Assembly (NCBI GenBank): GCA_037043015.1
Contig: CM073328.1
Location: 16,279,495-16,343,494, forward strand
Length of the DNA stretch: 64,000 nt
Reading direction: 5' to 3'
Origin: Bryum argenteum
Taxonomy: Eukaryota; Streptophyta; Bryopsida; Bryales; Bryaceae
The position numbers were made by a program, and so were the translations under genes. The notes beneath the pieces were generated by a model that did not search any database, had not been told where the DNA came from, and was given only the letters and a program-made list of their open reading frames with translations. This document shows positions 1 through 10,309 of this stretch, one piece after another (position 1 is the first letter of the stretch; each line of letters begins with the position of its first letter).

Positions 1-22
1 ATTCGGTTGACCTCTACACCTG

Positions 23-3000
23 GTGAGCGATCAAGGCGGGCATTTCATCAACGAGACCATCCATACGCTGACGGAGCACTTTCTGCTTCGACATACAACA
101 TCGACAACCTATTATCCTCAGGGAAACGGTCAAGCGGAGTCGACCAACAAAGTTATCGTTAGGATGCTCCAGAAATTGGTGAATGAGAATCGAACGGACT
201 GGGACATACAGCTACACACGGTACTCTTTGCGTATCAAACAGCATATAAAGTGGTGACCGGTCATATTCCTTTCCAGCTCGTTTACGGGCTAACGCCACT
301 TATACCCACTGAATACATTATCCCGACCCAGAAATCGACTGGCTCTCTCGATTACGACACCAGGCGTGTTCTAGCAGCGCGGGTCACTGACCTGGAAAAA
401 TTGGACGAGCATCGACTGGAGGCTGCAATACAACACGGCGCCCGACAGTGGAACCGAGCTCAATGGGCCCAAACCCAAGGTCCCTCAACCCAATTCAACG
501 TCGGTGATTATGTCCTATGGCATCCAAAAGGTACAAACGATCGACCTGGCAAGCTGCGAAGCAAATGGTTCGGACCTTACCGCGTCCAATACATACTTCC
601 CAACAACACCGTTCTGCTGGTCGGTATCCAACACTTCGACCCTGATCCTATCATCGTCAACGTCAACAAATTGAAACCCTACCGAGTTTTAAACTCCGAC
701 GCCTTGGACGGAATCCTACGCCCAACCCTCAGCAAATCCAGCATCAAGACCATGCACATAGAAAACGAAGACGAAACGGGCAAAGCCCCAGTCGACAGTT
801 GCATTCCCGTCGCCAGCATTAACAGGTCCACGACCAGTCAACCACTGCTACCAACCTCCATTACCGCGCGCGGGAGTCCACATTCGAAAAGGCACCAACC
901 ACTATTAGGTCAGCTCTTTATGATGATGGCAGCCCCTATATCTTCACTCGCTCGCCATCCCTCGACTACCGCTCATTCCCTCGAGCACGAGGCAGTCGCC
1001 ATCGCCATTTCTGTGCTGCAGGATCACTTCCGTGTGCACCACCAATCTAGGCGACCTCGACGTAAGCCGCTCGGCCCCCTTCACGACAGTATACACCGCT
1101 CCTCCAGGCGATCGCGCACACCACCAATTCGAGCCGCACCTGCGATAGCATCGAAGGAGCAGCGACGGCCAGTGCTGCGTTTTTTACCAAGTCTCGAAGA
1201 CTTGCGTTTGCCTCCTCGTGTGAATACACAGCTGCCGTTTACAGAGAGCGAGGAGAGGCGCCTTAGTTTTTTAGGGTTCGAGGCTCCACCATCATTCGCA
1301 CCACCACCGACACAGACCGAGCCGCGGCGATCCAGCAGACTGCTATCCGAGGTACTCCCAGGCGACCAGCCTTCTGCTATACACAGCACGAGTGTAGACG
1401 CCAACTCGCCGTTCTTCGCACGACGGGAGGGACACAGCAGCATCGATCGAGCGGAGGAGCAGCAGCCGACATCGCTAGGATTTCAAACACCCTCGCTCGA
1501 AACCCTCGCCCAGCCAGTTTGTGTCAATTCTTGTGTGTGCAGCGAAGCTTCTACACGGCGCATGGTCCGCAGGAAGTCGACTGACCCACACTCGCGACGA
1601 GAGATGTCGAGATCTCCAGCTCCTCGACCGGTGCCGATCCGGACAAAAGATGGCCTCTATCACTGCTTTCAGTCGACCTTGCTGCCGCCGCTGAAGGCAT
1701 GGCGGGAGTACGCAAAGGAGCATCCGGAGGAGGACGCCTTCATCACCAGCCTCGGCCTACAGCAGTTCCTCGCACTCGATTGGGACAACACCGAGCGAGC
1801 CCCACGCATGGCACTGATCGAGGAATTCGCCAACGCTGCAACATACACCGAGACGACCATCACCGCGACAGTTCGATCGAAAGAAGTCGTCATCACACCT
1901 CAGATTGTAAGTGACAAACTACACCTTCCCATCGGTGTGCTGCATCGCAAGGAGGTCTTGCAGGAATCCGATTACCCTCCCGGTCGACTTGAGGAGTACT
2001 TGATCCACAGCAAGAAGGGCGAAGGCTACCTGATCGACGAGTGCCTGCCGAAGCATCAGCCTCGACTGTCTGCTCTCGTCCTCGGTCTGGGATTCAAACG
2101 CAAGCCGAAGTACATCGGCGACTACGGCTTTAATGTGATGTGCTCGGCGGAGGCCCTAGCGATTCAAGGAATCCACTACGGCTGGGCATCATACATGTTC
2201 GCATCGCTGGTCGACGAGGTCGGCAAAATGCAGCTCGGTAGCAAGCATTGTCCAGCGGGAGAGATTTTCGATCGACTACTCGAGGACTACTTCCCCAGCA
2301 CTGAACCGGGTTATGAGCACATTCCACTGTGGAAGCAAGACATTCGCGATCGCAAGCGTGCTGCGCAGAACAGCAGGAACAACTACCTCGGGCCGCGGCA
2401 TCTCCGGTGGCAGGGCGGGTTAGGTGTCGATCGCGGTTCGAAGATGCCTTCAGCTCCGGGATCGCTAATCGAACCCGGCGTGTCCAATTCCGATTCGGAG
2501 GCAGAACCGGAGCCGAGGGAGACACCGAAGGGCAAATCTCCCCTCAAGGGTGGATCGAGTCGCAAAGGGAAGGCACCGAAGCGCCACACGTCTCCTTCGC
2601 CCACGAAGCCTCCAACGACACGGAGGGAGACTCGATCCTCGCACAAGCGGACCCGTGAGATAACCCCACCATTCAAATCGAGCCGGGGTAAACTCACGAC
2701 ATTAGGTAACCTTCACCACTCATCAGAGGCATCCGCCACCGACTCCGAGGCCGCGACCACACCACCGCCATCACCAGCTCGTGCTCCACCCAGTGGATCC
2801 CTACAGGACGACTCGCCTCTGATGTCCAACGAGCCATTTACAGACATGCCATCGCAGGAGACACCCACACCACAGACAGAGTTTCGGGCGCCCCCACCAG
2901 TCACACCAACACCTCCAAGCCAAGGCGGCCCTTCGACTTCTGCTTCACCTTCATCCTCTGCCCCAGGACCATCGCTCTCACAGAATGAGGGATTGCGCGC

Positions 3001-4105
3001 GAAGATGTTGGCGGCTCGATCGACCTTCGAGGCCCTGGAGCTGGAAACGGCCAAGGTCGACTCCCTACTCGAGGAGAGGTCCCAATACATCACCAACCTC
3101 CGCGAACAGGTCCAGAAGCAGCAGTTCGAGCTCCAGCGGTACATCAGCGATCTATCGGTAGAATGCCAACGACTCAAACGGACCGAAGACCGATTGGCCC
3201 TGAAGGAGAAGGATGTCTTGGACGCCATGGCTGATTTCACAAAGTTGAAGAAGGACAAAGCCGCACTCCAGCAGAAGATCGAGGATCTGACCCAGGAGCT
3301 CAGGGTGGCCCAGCACGGTTACAACGCAGTCAAGCACGAGGCTCAACAGAACGCCCAGAACTACCGCCTGAATCTCGAGGCTGCTCAAGAGGACGCGCGC
3401 CAGAAAGCCGAAGCTGCTGCACAGGCGGATCGACGCGTGACGGAAACGAATGGCCGCCTCGACTCGCTGCTGAAGGAATTCGAGGATCGAGGCGTCCAGC
3501 TCAAGAAACGCGACGACCAAGTCCATCACCTCCGACACCGTAAACATCGTCTTCGTGACAAGGCACGCCAACGCATCCAGGTACTTCATCGCATCCTCAA
3601 AGCCGAACGTGCGAGCTCGCGCATGTACCAGGCACAGCTTGACAAGTTACAGGAGGCGCAACCGACTCTCGAGATCCCACTCATCGATGATGAGGAGGAT
3701 TCAGAGACAGAAGAACGCATCAACCTCCACCTCTGGGAAAACCAGGAGACATCTAGCGATGAATCCTTGACGACAGACGTAGAGCTGTCCGACTCCGACT
3801 CACTGTACGAGGCTTCCGATGACGACGACACCCCGCCCGACAACCCGCCAGACGACTCGAAAGGTGACCCCACAGTGGAACCCAGGGACGACACCACGCC
3901 TGATCCAGCGCCGGCCCCGTCGACTGAACCTGCGGGTGGTACACAGGAGTCGACAACAGAGGCACCAGAAAACGCCCAACCCCCGAATCTGCGAACCGAC
4001 ACCGCACTTTCTGACTCAAAGATACAAAGAACAAGCGAGACGCAGACGCAGACTGCAACCGACGTACCTCAAAGGAGCCCAAAGAATGAAAGCGGCGAAG
4101 AATGA
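23..4105 (+). CDS. Ty3/gypsy integrase end fused to a long plant-transposon-like and coiled-coil extension
   Basis: Residues 1-100 carry the end of an RNase H-fold integrase core: the SDQGGHF aspartate and the glutamate of PQGNGQAES are 35 residues apart, the normal D35E spacing. Residues ~170-225 form a GPY/F-like module (KWFGPYRV). About 1,130 further residues follow, unusual for a gypsy pol. Residues ~225-550 are Arg/Pro/Ser-rich. Residues ~553-775 form a folded domain resembling the 'putative plant transposon protein' type (motif VRSKEVVITPQIVSDKL). Residues ~790-990 are Pro/Ser-rich, ~990-1210 are predicted coiled coil, and an acidic tail follows. Extra ORFs after integrase occur in Athila and similar plant retroelements, but kinship here is inference. 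Treated as a fossil; the 5' end is outside the window. Confidence 0.75.
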   Translation: MSDQGGHFINETIHTLTEHFLLRHTTSTTYYPQGNGQAESTNKVIVRMLQKLVNENRTDWDIQLHTVLFAYQTAYKVVTGHIPFQLVYGLTPLIPTEYIIPTQKSTGSLDYDTRRVLAARVTDLEKLDEHRLEAAIQHGARQWNRAQWAQTQGPSTQFNVGDYVLWHPKGTNDRPGKLRSKWFGPYRVQYILPNNTVLLVGIQHFDPDPIIVNVNKLKPYRVLNSDALDGILRPTLSKSSIKTMHIENEDETGKAPVDSCIPVASINRSTTSQPLLPTSITARGSPHSKRHQPLLGQLFMMMAAPISSLARHPSTTAHSLEHEAVAIAISVLQDHFRVHHQSRRPRRKPLGPLHDSIHRSSRRSRTPPIRAAPAIASKEQRRPVLRFLPSLEDLRLPPRVNTQLPFTESEERRLSFLGFEAPPSFAPPPTQTEPRRSSRLLSEVLPGDQPSAIHSTSVDANSPFFARREGHSSIDRAEEQQPTSLGFQTPSLETLAQPVCVNSCVCSEASTRRMVRRKSTDPHSRREMSRSPAPRPVPIRTKDGLYHCFQSTLLPPLKAWREYAKEHPEEDAFITSLGLQQFLALDWDNTERAPRMALIEEFANAATYTETTITATVRSKEVVITPQIVSDKLHLPIGVLHRKEVLQESDYPPGRLEEYLIHSKKGEGYLIDECLPKHQPRLSALVLGLGFKRKPKYIGDYGFNVMCSAEALAIQGIHYGWASYMFASLVDEVGKMQLGSKHCPAGEIFDRLLEDYFPSTEPGYEHIPLWKQDIRDRKRAAQNSRNNYLGPRHLRWQGGLGVDRGSKMPSAPGSLIEPGVSNSDSEAEPEPRETPKGKSPLKGGSSRKGKAPKRHTSPSPTKPPTTRRETRSSHKRTREITPPFKSSRGKLTTLGNLHHSSEASATDSEAATTPPPSPARAPPSGSLQDDSPLMSNEPFTDMPSQETPTPQTEFRAPPPVTPTPPSQGGPSTSASPSSSAPGPSLSQNEGLRAKMLAARSTFEALELETAKVDSLLEERSQYITNLREQVQKQQFELQRYISDLSVECQRLKRTEDRLALKEKDVLDAMADFTKLKKDKAALQQKIEDLTQELRVAQHGYNAVKHEAQQNAQNYRLNLEAAQEDARQKAEAAAQADRRVTETNGRLDSLLKEFEDRGVQLKKRDDQVHHLRHRKHRLRDKARQRIQVLHRILKAERASSRMYQAQLDKLQEAQPTLEIPLIDDEEDSETEERINLHLWENQETSSDESLTTDVELSDSDSLYEASDDDDTPPDNPPDDSKGDPTVEPRDDTTPDPAPAPSTEPAGGTQESTTEAPENAQPPNLRTDTALSDSKIQRTSETQTQTATDVPQRSPKNESGEE

Positions 4106-5200
4106 CTAAGCGGCCCCAACGATCCCCGAGGCAACCCCAACTACGCGTTCAGACGACACTCCACCGCCTCTCAACCAGGATGATTTTCCATCGTTCAAAC
4201 TTAGTGCTGACATTTTGCCACCGCAGGGCCATCGCCATAATCGGCTCGACCCAGACGTTTTCTCCTTCCTAAGCTCACCGGAGAGACCTCGACAGACCGA
4301 TTCACTGCCCCACCAGCGTCAACTCCCACCTCGGCGGGCCTACACGCCCCTCCATCGTCCCCATCGACTGAGTCCGTTGAGCACCCGACAAGTTCAGAGT
4401 CCCCAGGCGACGACATTGACTACGCCCACAAGCCCCCTCGCAAGCTGGCGAAGGAGTTGTTTGGAGCAACGTCTCGTCTCCACATCCCATCCTAGTTTGC
4501 AGTCCACAGGAGTGTACTTAGTGCAGAGGAAGGACAATGTTAACCGAATATTCCCTATATTCCCTAGGCTAAGTGTTAGGCTGGTCGATACCCCGCTGGT
4601 ATCAACAAGGAGGTGTGTCAGCAGGCAGGAACAGTAGCTTCATCGAGTCCATCGACTCTGTCGAAGTCGACAGACTCTGTGGATTGACTGGTCGACCCAA
4701 TCGACCAATTGACCTGGAGGATAGGTCAGACCTCTCGGTCGACCTTCCACCTATATGTACCCCCTTCTCACTTGGAGAAGGTGCTGTTGTTTTGTATGAA
4801 GTCTTTTTCTGCCTTATTCCAGCCTCTCTTGTATATCTGTCTTGGTATCGATTGTATCCGGATCCTTTTTCTGCTGTTAGCGATTGGTTCCTAAGTCTAG
4901 TCGATGGGAGTAGAGGAATTATTTGTCTCTTGATCTAGTCGATGGAAGCTAGGAGTCCAACGTGCTAATCGATTTGTATCTAAATCGTTTAGTTATTGAA
5001 GGTGATGAGTCGATTCCTTCTCCCATCGATCAGACACTACCTCTTACGGATCGATCAGAAGGTGTGATGCATCGGCCCCACAGTAGACAGTTGATTTAAA
5101 TGAGATTCGTTAGACTGTGGAAAGCACAGCTAACAAAAATAAACGTGACGCATTACAAGGTCAGCAACTTCAATGAAAGTGGCCACGATGGTTTATCTCG
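4106..5200 (+). other. non-coding 3' region of the retroelement, possible 3' LTR
   Basis: After the long ORF there is no convincing coding sequence. A purine-rich stretch near 4,523-4,535 is followed by TGTTAACC at 4,539, a plausible polypurine tract and LTR start. A TATATGTA box (~4,751) and an AATAAA-like signal (~5,138) lie downstream. The LTR end cannot be fixed because the partner LTR is outside the window. Confidence 0.3.
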
Positions 5201-6313
5201 TAATATCACGATGTTCAAAGGCAAACACCTCTCGCTCAGGCATGTACGTTGAAATGAGATAAATGAAGAAAGAAAGAAAAGGGGCTTCTGCTGCAGAGGA
5301 TCACGTTATGAGAAGGACATGCTTGACAACTTCATGGCATGAAACTACAATTCCTGGCGATGGCACAGCACCACCGATGCGAAGCCCGACTCCCACAAAC
5401 AACCCACGCATTCCTCCTCAATCGTCTGCACGACAAAGTCCACAGTCACCATGATTCATGATCCATGATTTTCACCACTGGTCTTTGCTTACGGTCGAAC
5501 CTTTCTTCGTCATTCTCATTGTTTGTTTGTTTCTATGCCATAATTAGTTTGATACGGACTTAATCGAGAAAGCTGAATTCACAGAGATTTTGAATTTTTC
5601 CAATTTTGTGAAGTGGCTACTGAGTGTGTTGATTGAACATTGACTTCGGCAGATCTGAGTATCATTATTTGATTCTGTATGGTCTTGTGGAATCTCTAAA
5701 TTTGAAATGGAATTTCTATTTCAATTGGTTTATTCTGTATTCACGTAACCATGGGGAGCCTCTTATGTCTTTCTTCTAAACCGCTTTTAGTCTAGTAGTA
5801 GTTTACTGAAACAAAAGTTACTCAATATTGTAAAAATGAGAAATACAACCAAATGAGAAATGCAACCACATGTAATTGGGATTCTACGTAGGACAATGAT
5901 TATTCGTTCTTCTCACTAACTTTGAGTAGATGTATATAACCCTTAGACGCCCAAGGAAGCCAGAGGGGCTTGTTCCCACCAGAATCTCCTCTGTAGCTCT
6001 CATTATACTCAACTTTTCACTTATATTTTGATGTCAAATTGAACACTTTCGTATGATGCATTCAAATTGTGAAATTTTACATTTCAAATCTCAAATTTGT
6101 ATGAGTGATTTAATTTGTACTCTGAAAGGATTGTGGTAGGTAGGTTGGGTTGTACATAACCTTGTAGGAAATTAACAATTCTTTGCCTCAAAAAAGAGCC
6201 TAGAGATATTCCGAGTATCACCATATAATTACTCTTAACCCCAAGGTGATAAAGCGGACAAAAGTGTCCACAAGCTTTTCTCTTTATTGGTAGTACGTTT
6301 TGGATGATTATAC
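5201..6313. other. intergenic, nothing recognised
   Basis: This is moderately AT-rich sequence with only short chance reading frames. It forms the left flank of the large transposon. The last four bases before that element (6,314-6,317) are AAAT, repeated directly after its right end. Confidence 0.5.
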
Positions 6314-6317
6314 AAAT

Positions 6318-6341
6318 AACCTCGTATTCGTTATATTGGGA
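6318..6341 (+). repeat. left terminal inverted repeat of the large transposon
   Basis: The 24 bases starting AACCTCGTATTCGTTATA match the reverse complement of 25,963-25,986 with one mismatch (position 19). The preceding AAAT is the candidate target duplication. Confidence 0.8.
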
Positions 6342-6651
6342 AATATGCAGGATTTTGGGAGATTGAAAGGGATTTATGAGGCCTAAAAGCTGTACAATTG
6401 GCGCGTAAATTGTACAATTTAAATGACTTGATAACCAAAATATGATAGGGAGATGCTATAAACGTGAGTTTCGCACATGTATTGAATGCGAGGTGTTGTT
6501 GGAAAGTGCAAATCGACACAAAAGCCATAGTATAAGAGGGGAGTTTGAGAATATTATTGAAATCTCCGAACTTTATAAATGATAAATTACTCAAAGAGTA
6601 ATTAATACATAGTTTATTCATTGTATTCAAAAGTAATTCAGCTATCACTAC

Positions 6652-7457
6652 CTAAGGCGTTCCACCATATGCGATGATACGAGACTTTATGAACGCACGT
6701 TGACGCTGACGTGTCCATCCGTAATCATTATCTTGCATCATAGGGCTATCCAGCAGTCGTTGCAACCGTCGTCTTCGATTATCCTCGATGCTTGATTTAG
6801 GAAGTGAGTGGCGGCGCGTTTCGGAAAGGCTCCTAGTCGCTTCTTTTACATCTGTCGAGAAACCAAGAGGGGACTGGGGCTCTGAAGGTCCTTCCTGCAC
6901 ATAATGAATTCAACTCCGTCTTAGATATCAATTCCGCAAATTAAGGAGATTACAATCGTGTAACATACCTATTCATGTATCTTGCGCGGACATCGAAGTT
7001 AGCTCGACTCGAGCTAAAATAAGCTCTCGTAACAAAAGCATTGTACTTCATACTTTAGGAACCTAAAACCATTTTCATAGCACAGACATAAAATAAATCG
7101 GAAACAATGCTTCGAAAGAGAGAAGAAAACTAACCTTTGGTGACAAATCTTGAGTAACGTCGACCTCGTCATACAACACGCGATTGGTTCGCCCACATCT
7201 ATTCTCGATCTGTTTAACATTATGACCTACTGAAAGTGACCTCACGGGCGAAGGCGACTTATCCAAGTCACGTACTTGACAGGTCGCCACGGGACTGTTT
7301 ACCACTCCATCGTCCACAGCCATGGTGGAGAAATCCATGGTTGACTGAGCCGTTGCAGCTGACTGCATTAATAGACCTCTACTCCGGAGTATTGGCCCTA
7401 CTCCCTCCCCATTGATAAACGAATCTACCGAAGCACGACAACCCCCCTGCGGAACCT
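6652..7457 (-). CDS. small spliced gene of unknown function inside the large transposon
   Basis: Two minus-strand reading segments join with good splice signals. An upstream exon (about 7,450 to 7,135) ends in SPK before a GTTAGT donor. A downstream exon begins after the acceptor TTATGTGCAG and runs to a stop at 6,652. The product is polar and Ser/Arg-rich with no recognisable domain; the C-terminal exon has a basic run (NRRRRLQRLL) that could be a nuclear localisation signal. The true start is not identified, since the first exon opens at an acceptor-like site near 7,457. The ~240-bp intron contains one copy of the element's palindrome. It may be the 3' end of the neighbouring HAD gene or a separate gene. 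Confidence 0.35.
6998..7018. repeat. solo palindrome (TTTAGCTCGA family) in an intron
   Basis: Half-site GTTAGCTCGA, a central C and the inverted half-site TCGAGCTAAA; one half-site base differs from consensus. It lies in the intron of the small gene, far from the dense arrays but inside the transposon. Confidence 0.85.
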
Positions 7458-7702
7458 ATTATAAATGATTGACACGATAATCGACAGATAAACAGTTGTC
7501 AGTTGAGCTCATTCAGAACATACAATATTCAAAATTAGACTCCTAATCACACTTCACTCTGATCTATACAGTTAACAAAACTTGTTAATTACAATGTAGG
7601 AAAAACGAAACCAGGGTGAAAAAATACAAAACTAAAACAAAACTGGATGTACAGCACTCAGTAGGCAAGAAGAATAGAATCGTTGCTAATCTGACATGGC
7701 CC

Positions 7703-8403
7703 TTAGGATGTCGGATATATAGAACAAGTTGTTCTATCATCGTAAAACATAGGACGCCCAAAAAGATGGGAAGTGCGGTACTCCTTGAGTGATCCTGGGA
7801 ACTCGTGTAGCTCTATGAGATATGGCAAAATCTCGTCTAGTAAAACGGAGTCCTCTTCAGCCCTATTGACCTTGGAAGTCCACGAAGGCAGTAAAAGAAC
7901 ATTCTCACTAAGATTTAACATGTGCTTAATCGGACTATCGTCAATAAAGAGAGTATTGGCCTCTGTATATAGACCATCATAGCTATTAAAAAGGTGGGCA
8001 GACATGGTCTTAAGGAAAATATCTTTTTGGGTTCCTGGTTCCTTCATGAAGATAGTTCGGCCCCCAACATTCCGCACGGGCACTCTATCACAGTCTTCTT
8101 GACCGAGAATTCGTAATGGCTTAATAGGTTTTATCGGACCAAAGAGATAATCACAAATTGCTTGAGTCGTTGTTGTCATCATAGAACTCCAAACCGTGAT
8201 AGTGGCGAACGCTGCCAACCCGGAGAGGAAGTCTTTACAACCGGGCCTTACCCACACAAGTTTCTTCCCCACCTCAGTTGGCACCGCGGCGAGTGTACTT
8301 GGATGTCACGGTTTGGATCCCTTAGCTTCCCAAGTTGGGGAACAATAACAGAGGATCCCATTGAGGTCGATGACAACATTTAACCAAGCTTTGCCTCGAC
8401 TCT
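7703..8403 (-). pseudogene. FCP1/SCP-like HAD phosphatase domain gene (one in-frame stop)
   Basis: The frame reads VVIDLNGILCYC near 8,365, then after one in-frame TGA (8,306-8,308) continues RPGCKDFL, TITVWSSMM, GTQKDIFLK and FIDDSPIKHMLNLSENVLLLPSW, ending with the stop at 7,703. These are the HAD motifs of the FCP1/NLI-interacting-factor family: the nucleophile loop, the motif-II region around VWSS, the Lys motif III and the acidic IDDS motif IV. The loop reads DLNG instead of DLDE(T/G), as in the plant FCP1-like subfamily, so phosphatase activity is uncertain. The stop replaces what could have been a CGA arginine codon, typical of C-to-T decay. The 5' part begins at an acceptor-like site (TTTTATTCCAAG) near 8,404, so an upstream exon is missing from this reading. 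It is cargo inside the large transposon. Confidence 0.65.
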
Positions 8404-8913
8404 CTTGGAATAAAACCTATTTCTTCACTAGAATTTTCGTGACCGTGGCGTTCCTAACCTGGATAGCAAGCACGTCGCGCAGGACAACATTATCGAGGTT
8501 TCTCTCACGAGAGGTTTAATAAATTCAAAGACAACATCTTGTAGTACAAATATTCGATGATCTCTAAAGATAAGAATGGATTGATGAAAAGTACCGGATA
8601 TCGTCATTGCTCATCTCGTCATCATCGTGAAGGCCCATTGATCCTAGCGATCGTTGGGTGCAATCTACATCATCACCCAATGTAGGATCATTGCCGGAAG
8701 CGATGCTTCATGTAATTGGGAGTGTCCTCGGAAGGATGCGAGTCATGGCGAACAAGATCAACAAATACATCTTCCATGACCGAGATATCGATATCTTCAT
8801 GCTCATCCTCTACATCCATTCAACGCAATATAAGGTCATTGAAATCGGGCAAACACGTGTGGTGGAAGGAGGAGTGTGAATCCGAATGTAATGCCTATGT
8901 GGTCGATTGGCAA

Positions 8914-8934
8914 TTTAGCTCGAGTCGAGCTAAA
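8914..8934. repeat. solo palindrome (TTTAGCTCGA family) between two genes
   Basis: Perfect 10+1+10 palindrome with a central G. It lies between the 3' end of the ParB/methyltransferase-like gene and the HAD gene. Confidence 0.9.
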
Positions 8935-9950
8935 ATGAACGTGGTAACGCCCGTATTAATTACAAAAAATGTTTGAGAGTTTGTATCAAAAAAAGTGTTC
9001 TACCGGTTTTTACAACTCAATAACTATACAGTATACCCATTATCTAAGAAGAAGTGGGACCTGTGGTATTCTCTTGCACCTCAGCCTCAGAGTCAGTATT
9101 CCGCGGAATTGACGTAGGTGGATGCGCTGCTGGCTCGACGATAGCAGTGGCTGGAGGTGCAGTGTCAGGAAGAGGGCGTTGCCCCCCATGGAAAGTACCT
9201 GCATCTAAACTTTGAGTACTAGGCACTGCAATTGCAGAAGGCAGAGGAGGAGGAGGAAGTGCAGATGGATTTAAGCCACTTAGTGCTCTACTAAACATAT
9301 CCATCATATCCAGGTGTCTTCTCCTTGCCTCCTCATCGCTACCGAGCGTCGCGAGCCCGAAACTCATCGCCCATTCGACAATCGCGGCTTGCTCTTCCTC
9401 AAGTTTCTTCTGCGCTTCAAAATCACCGCAGCCGGAGAACCTTGACTTCGCGATTCCTTGGCCATTCTTGCCGAGCCTTTCCGCTTTCGACTTGCGGAAC
9501 CCCTGCCACGCTACCGAACCGCTACGCGATTCCGGGGTATTGCGCAGATTGTCGAGCCGTCCCGCGGGAGGTTAAAAATCGGGCCGCCGGATCCGCACAG
9601 GAGAGGCGTCTACCTCAGCCGACCCTGCTAGGCGCGCATTGCCTTCGTCTTCCCCGGCGCTAGAGGCAACTTCTTCCACATCATCATCATCTTCTTCTCC
9701 TTCACCGTCATCGCCCTTCATACTATCGTCATCAGCTTCCACCTTAGCTTTCCCCTTCAGGAGGGCTCTGCCGATGATAGGGAAGGTATTAGCATCGACA
9801 GGATATCCGTTGATGCTGAAGTCATTCGGATCAAGATTAACACCGATGTGATATGCCTGGTGTATGTCAACGGAGTCGTCCTTGTCGGCTATGACGAACG
9901 ATTCAGAAGCTACCATCTGCAGGACGACGATGAGAAGTCAGACAAAGGCA

Positions 9951-10309
9951 TTTAGCTCGATTCGAGCTAAACTACATGCTACGAAGGAAATGAACGAGTT
10001 CATAACTTAGAAGGAAATCAGAAGTATCAGAGGTATCACTTAGTTTAGCTCGACTCGAGCTAAACTACATGTGCAGGAATCCATGTGCAGGAAGCATGCA
10101 ACTGATTGAGTTTAGCTCGATTCGAGCTAAACTTCATTCTCAAGAAAGCAATCAAGGTATGGAATAAATAAGGCTACAAGGACATGGAATGACATAGTTT
10201 AGCTCGACTCGAGCTAAACTATATTACGAGCAGAGCAGACCGAACTGGATTTCAATGATGTCAGGGAAGGGAAGGGTAATGACCCCGTTTAGCTCGAGTC
10301 GAGCTAAAC
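9951..10309. repeat. palindrome array A1, five copies in an intron
   Basis: Five 21-23 bp palindromes (half-site TTTAGCTCGA, often flanked by G and C) start at 9,951, 10,043, 10,110, 10,197 and 10,287. They fill the 408-bp intron (9,917-10,324) of the ParB/methyltransferase-like gene; spacers are 44-69 bp and unrelated. Central bases include T, C and G. Confidence 0.9.

Larger units (their letters stand above)
1..5200 (+). mobile_element. Ty3/gypsy-type LTR retroelement, 3' part (fossil)
   Basis: This is the downstream part of a Ty3/gypsy-type retroelement whose 5' half lies left of the window. The visible parts, in order, are the end of the integrase core, the GPY/F-like integrase C-terminal module, a very long extra coding region, and about 1.1 kb of non-coding sequence that may hold the 3' LTR. 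The coding part is almost entirely open, with about one break at the window edge, so the insertion is probably not very old. The right border near 5.2 kb is a guess because no matching LTR is visible. Confidence 0.75.

Noticed and set aside
6331-6648. 105-codon minus-strand ORF at the left end of the large transposon
   Set aside because: It runs into the terminal inverted repeat, is low in complexity and shows no domain or splice context.
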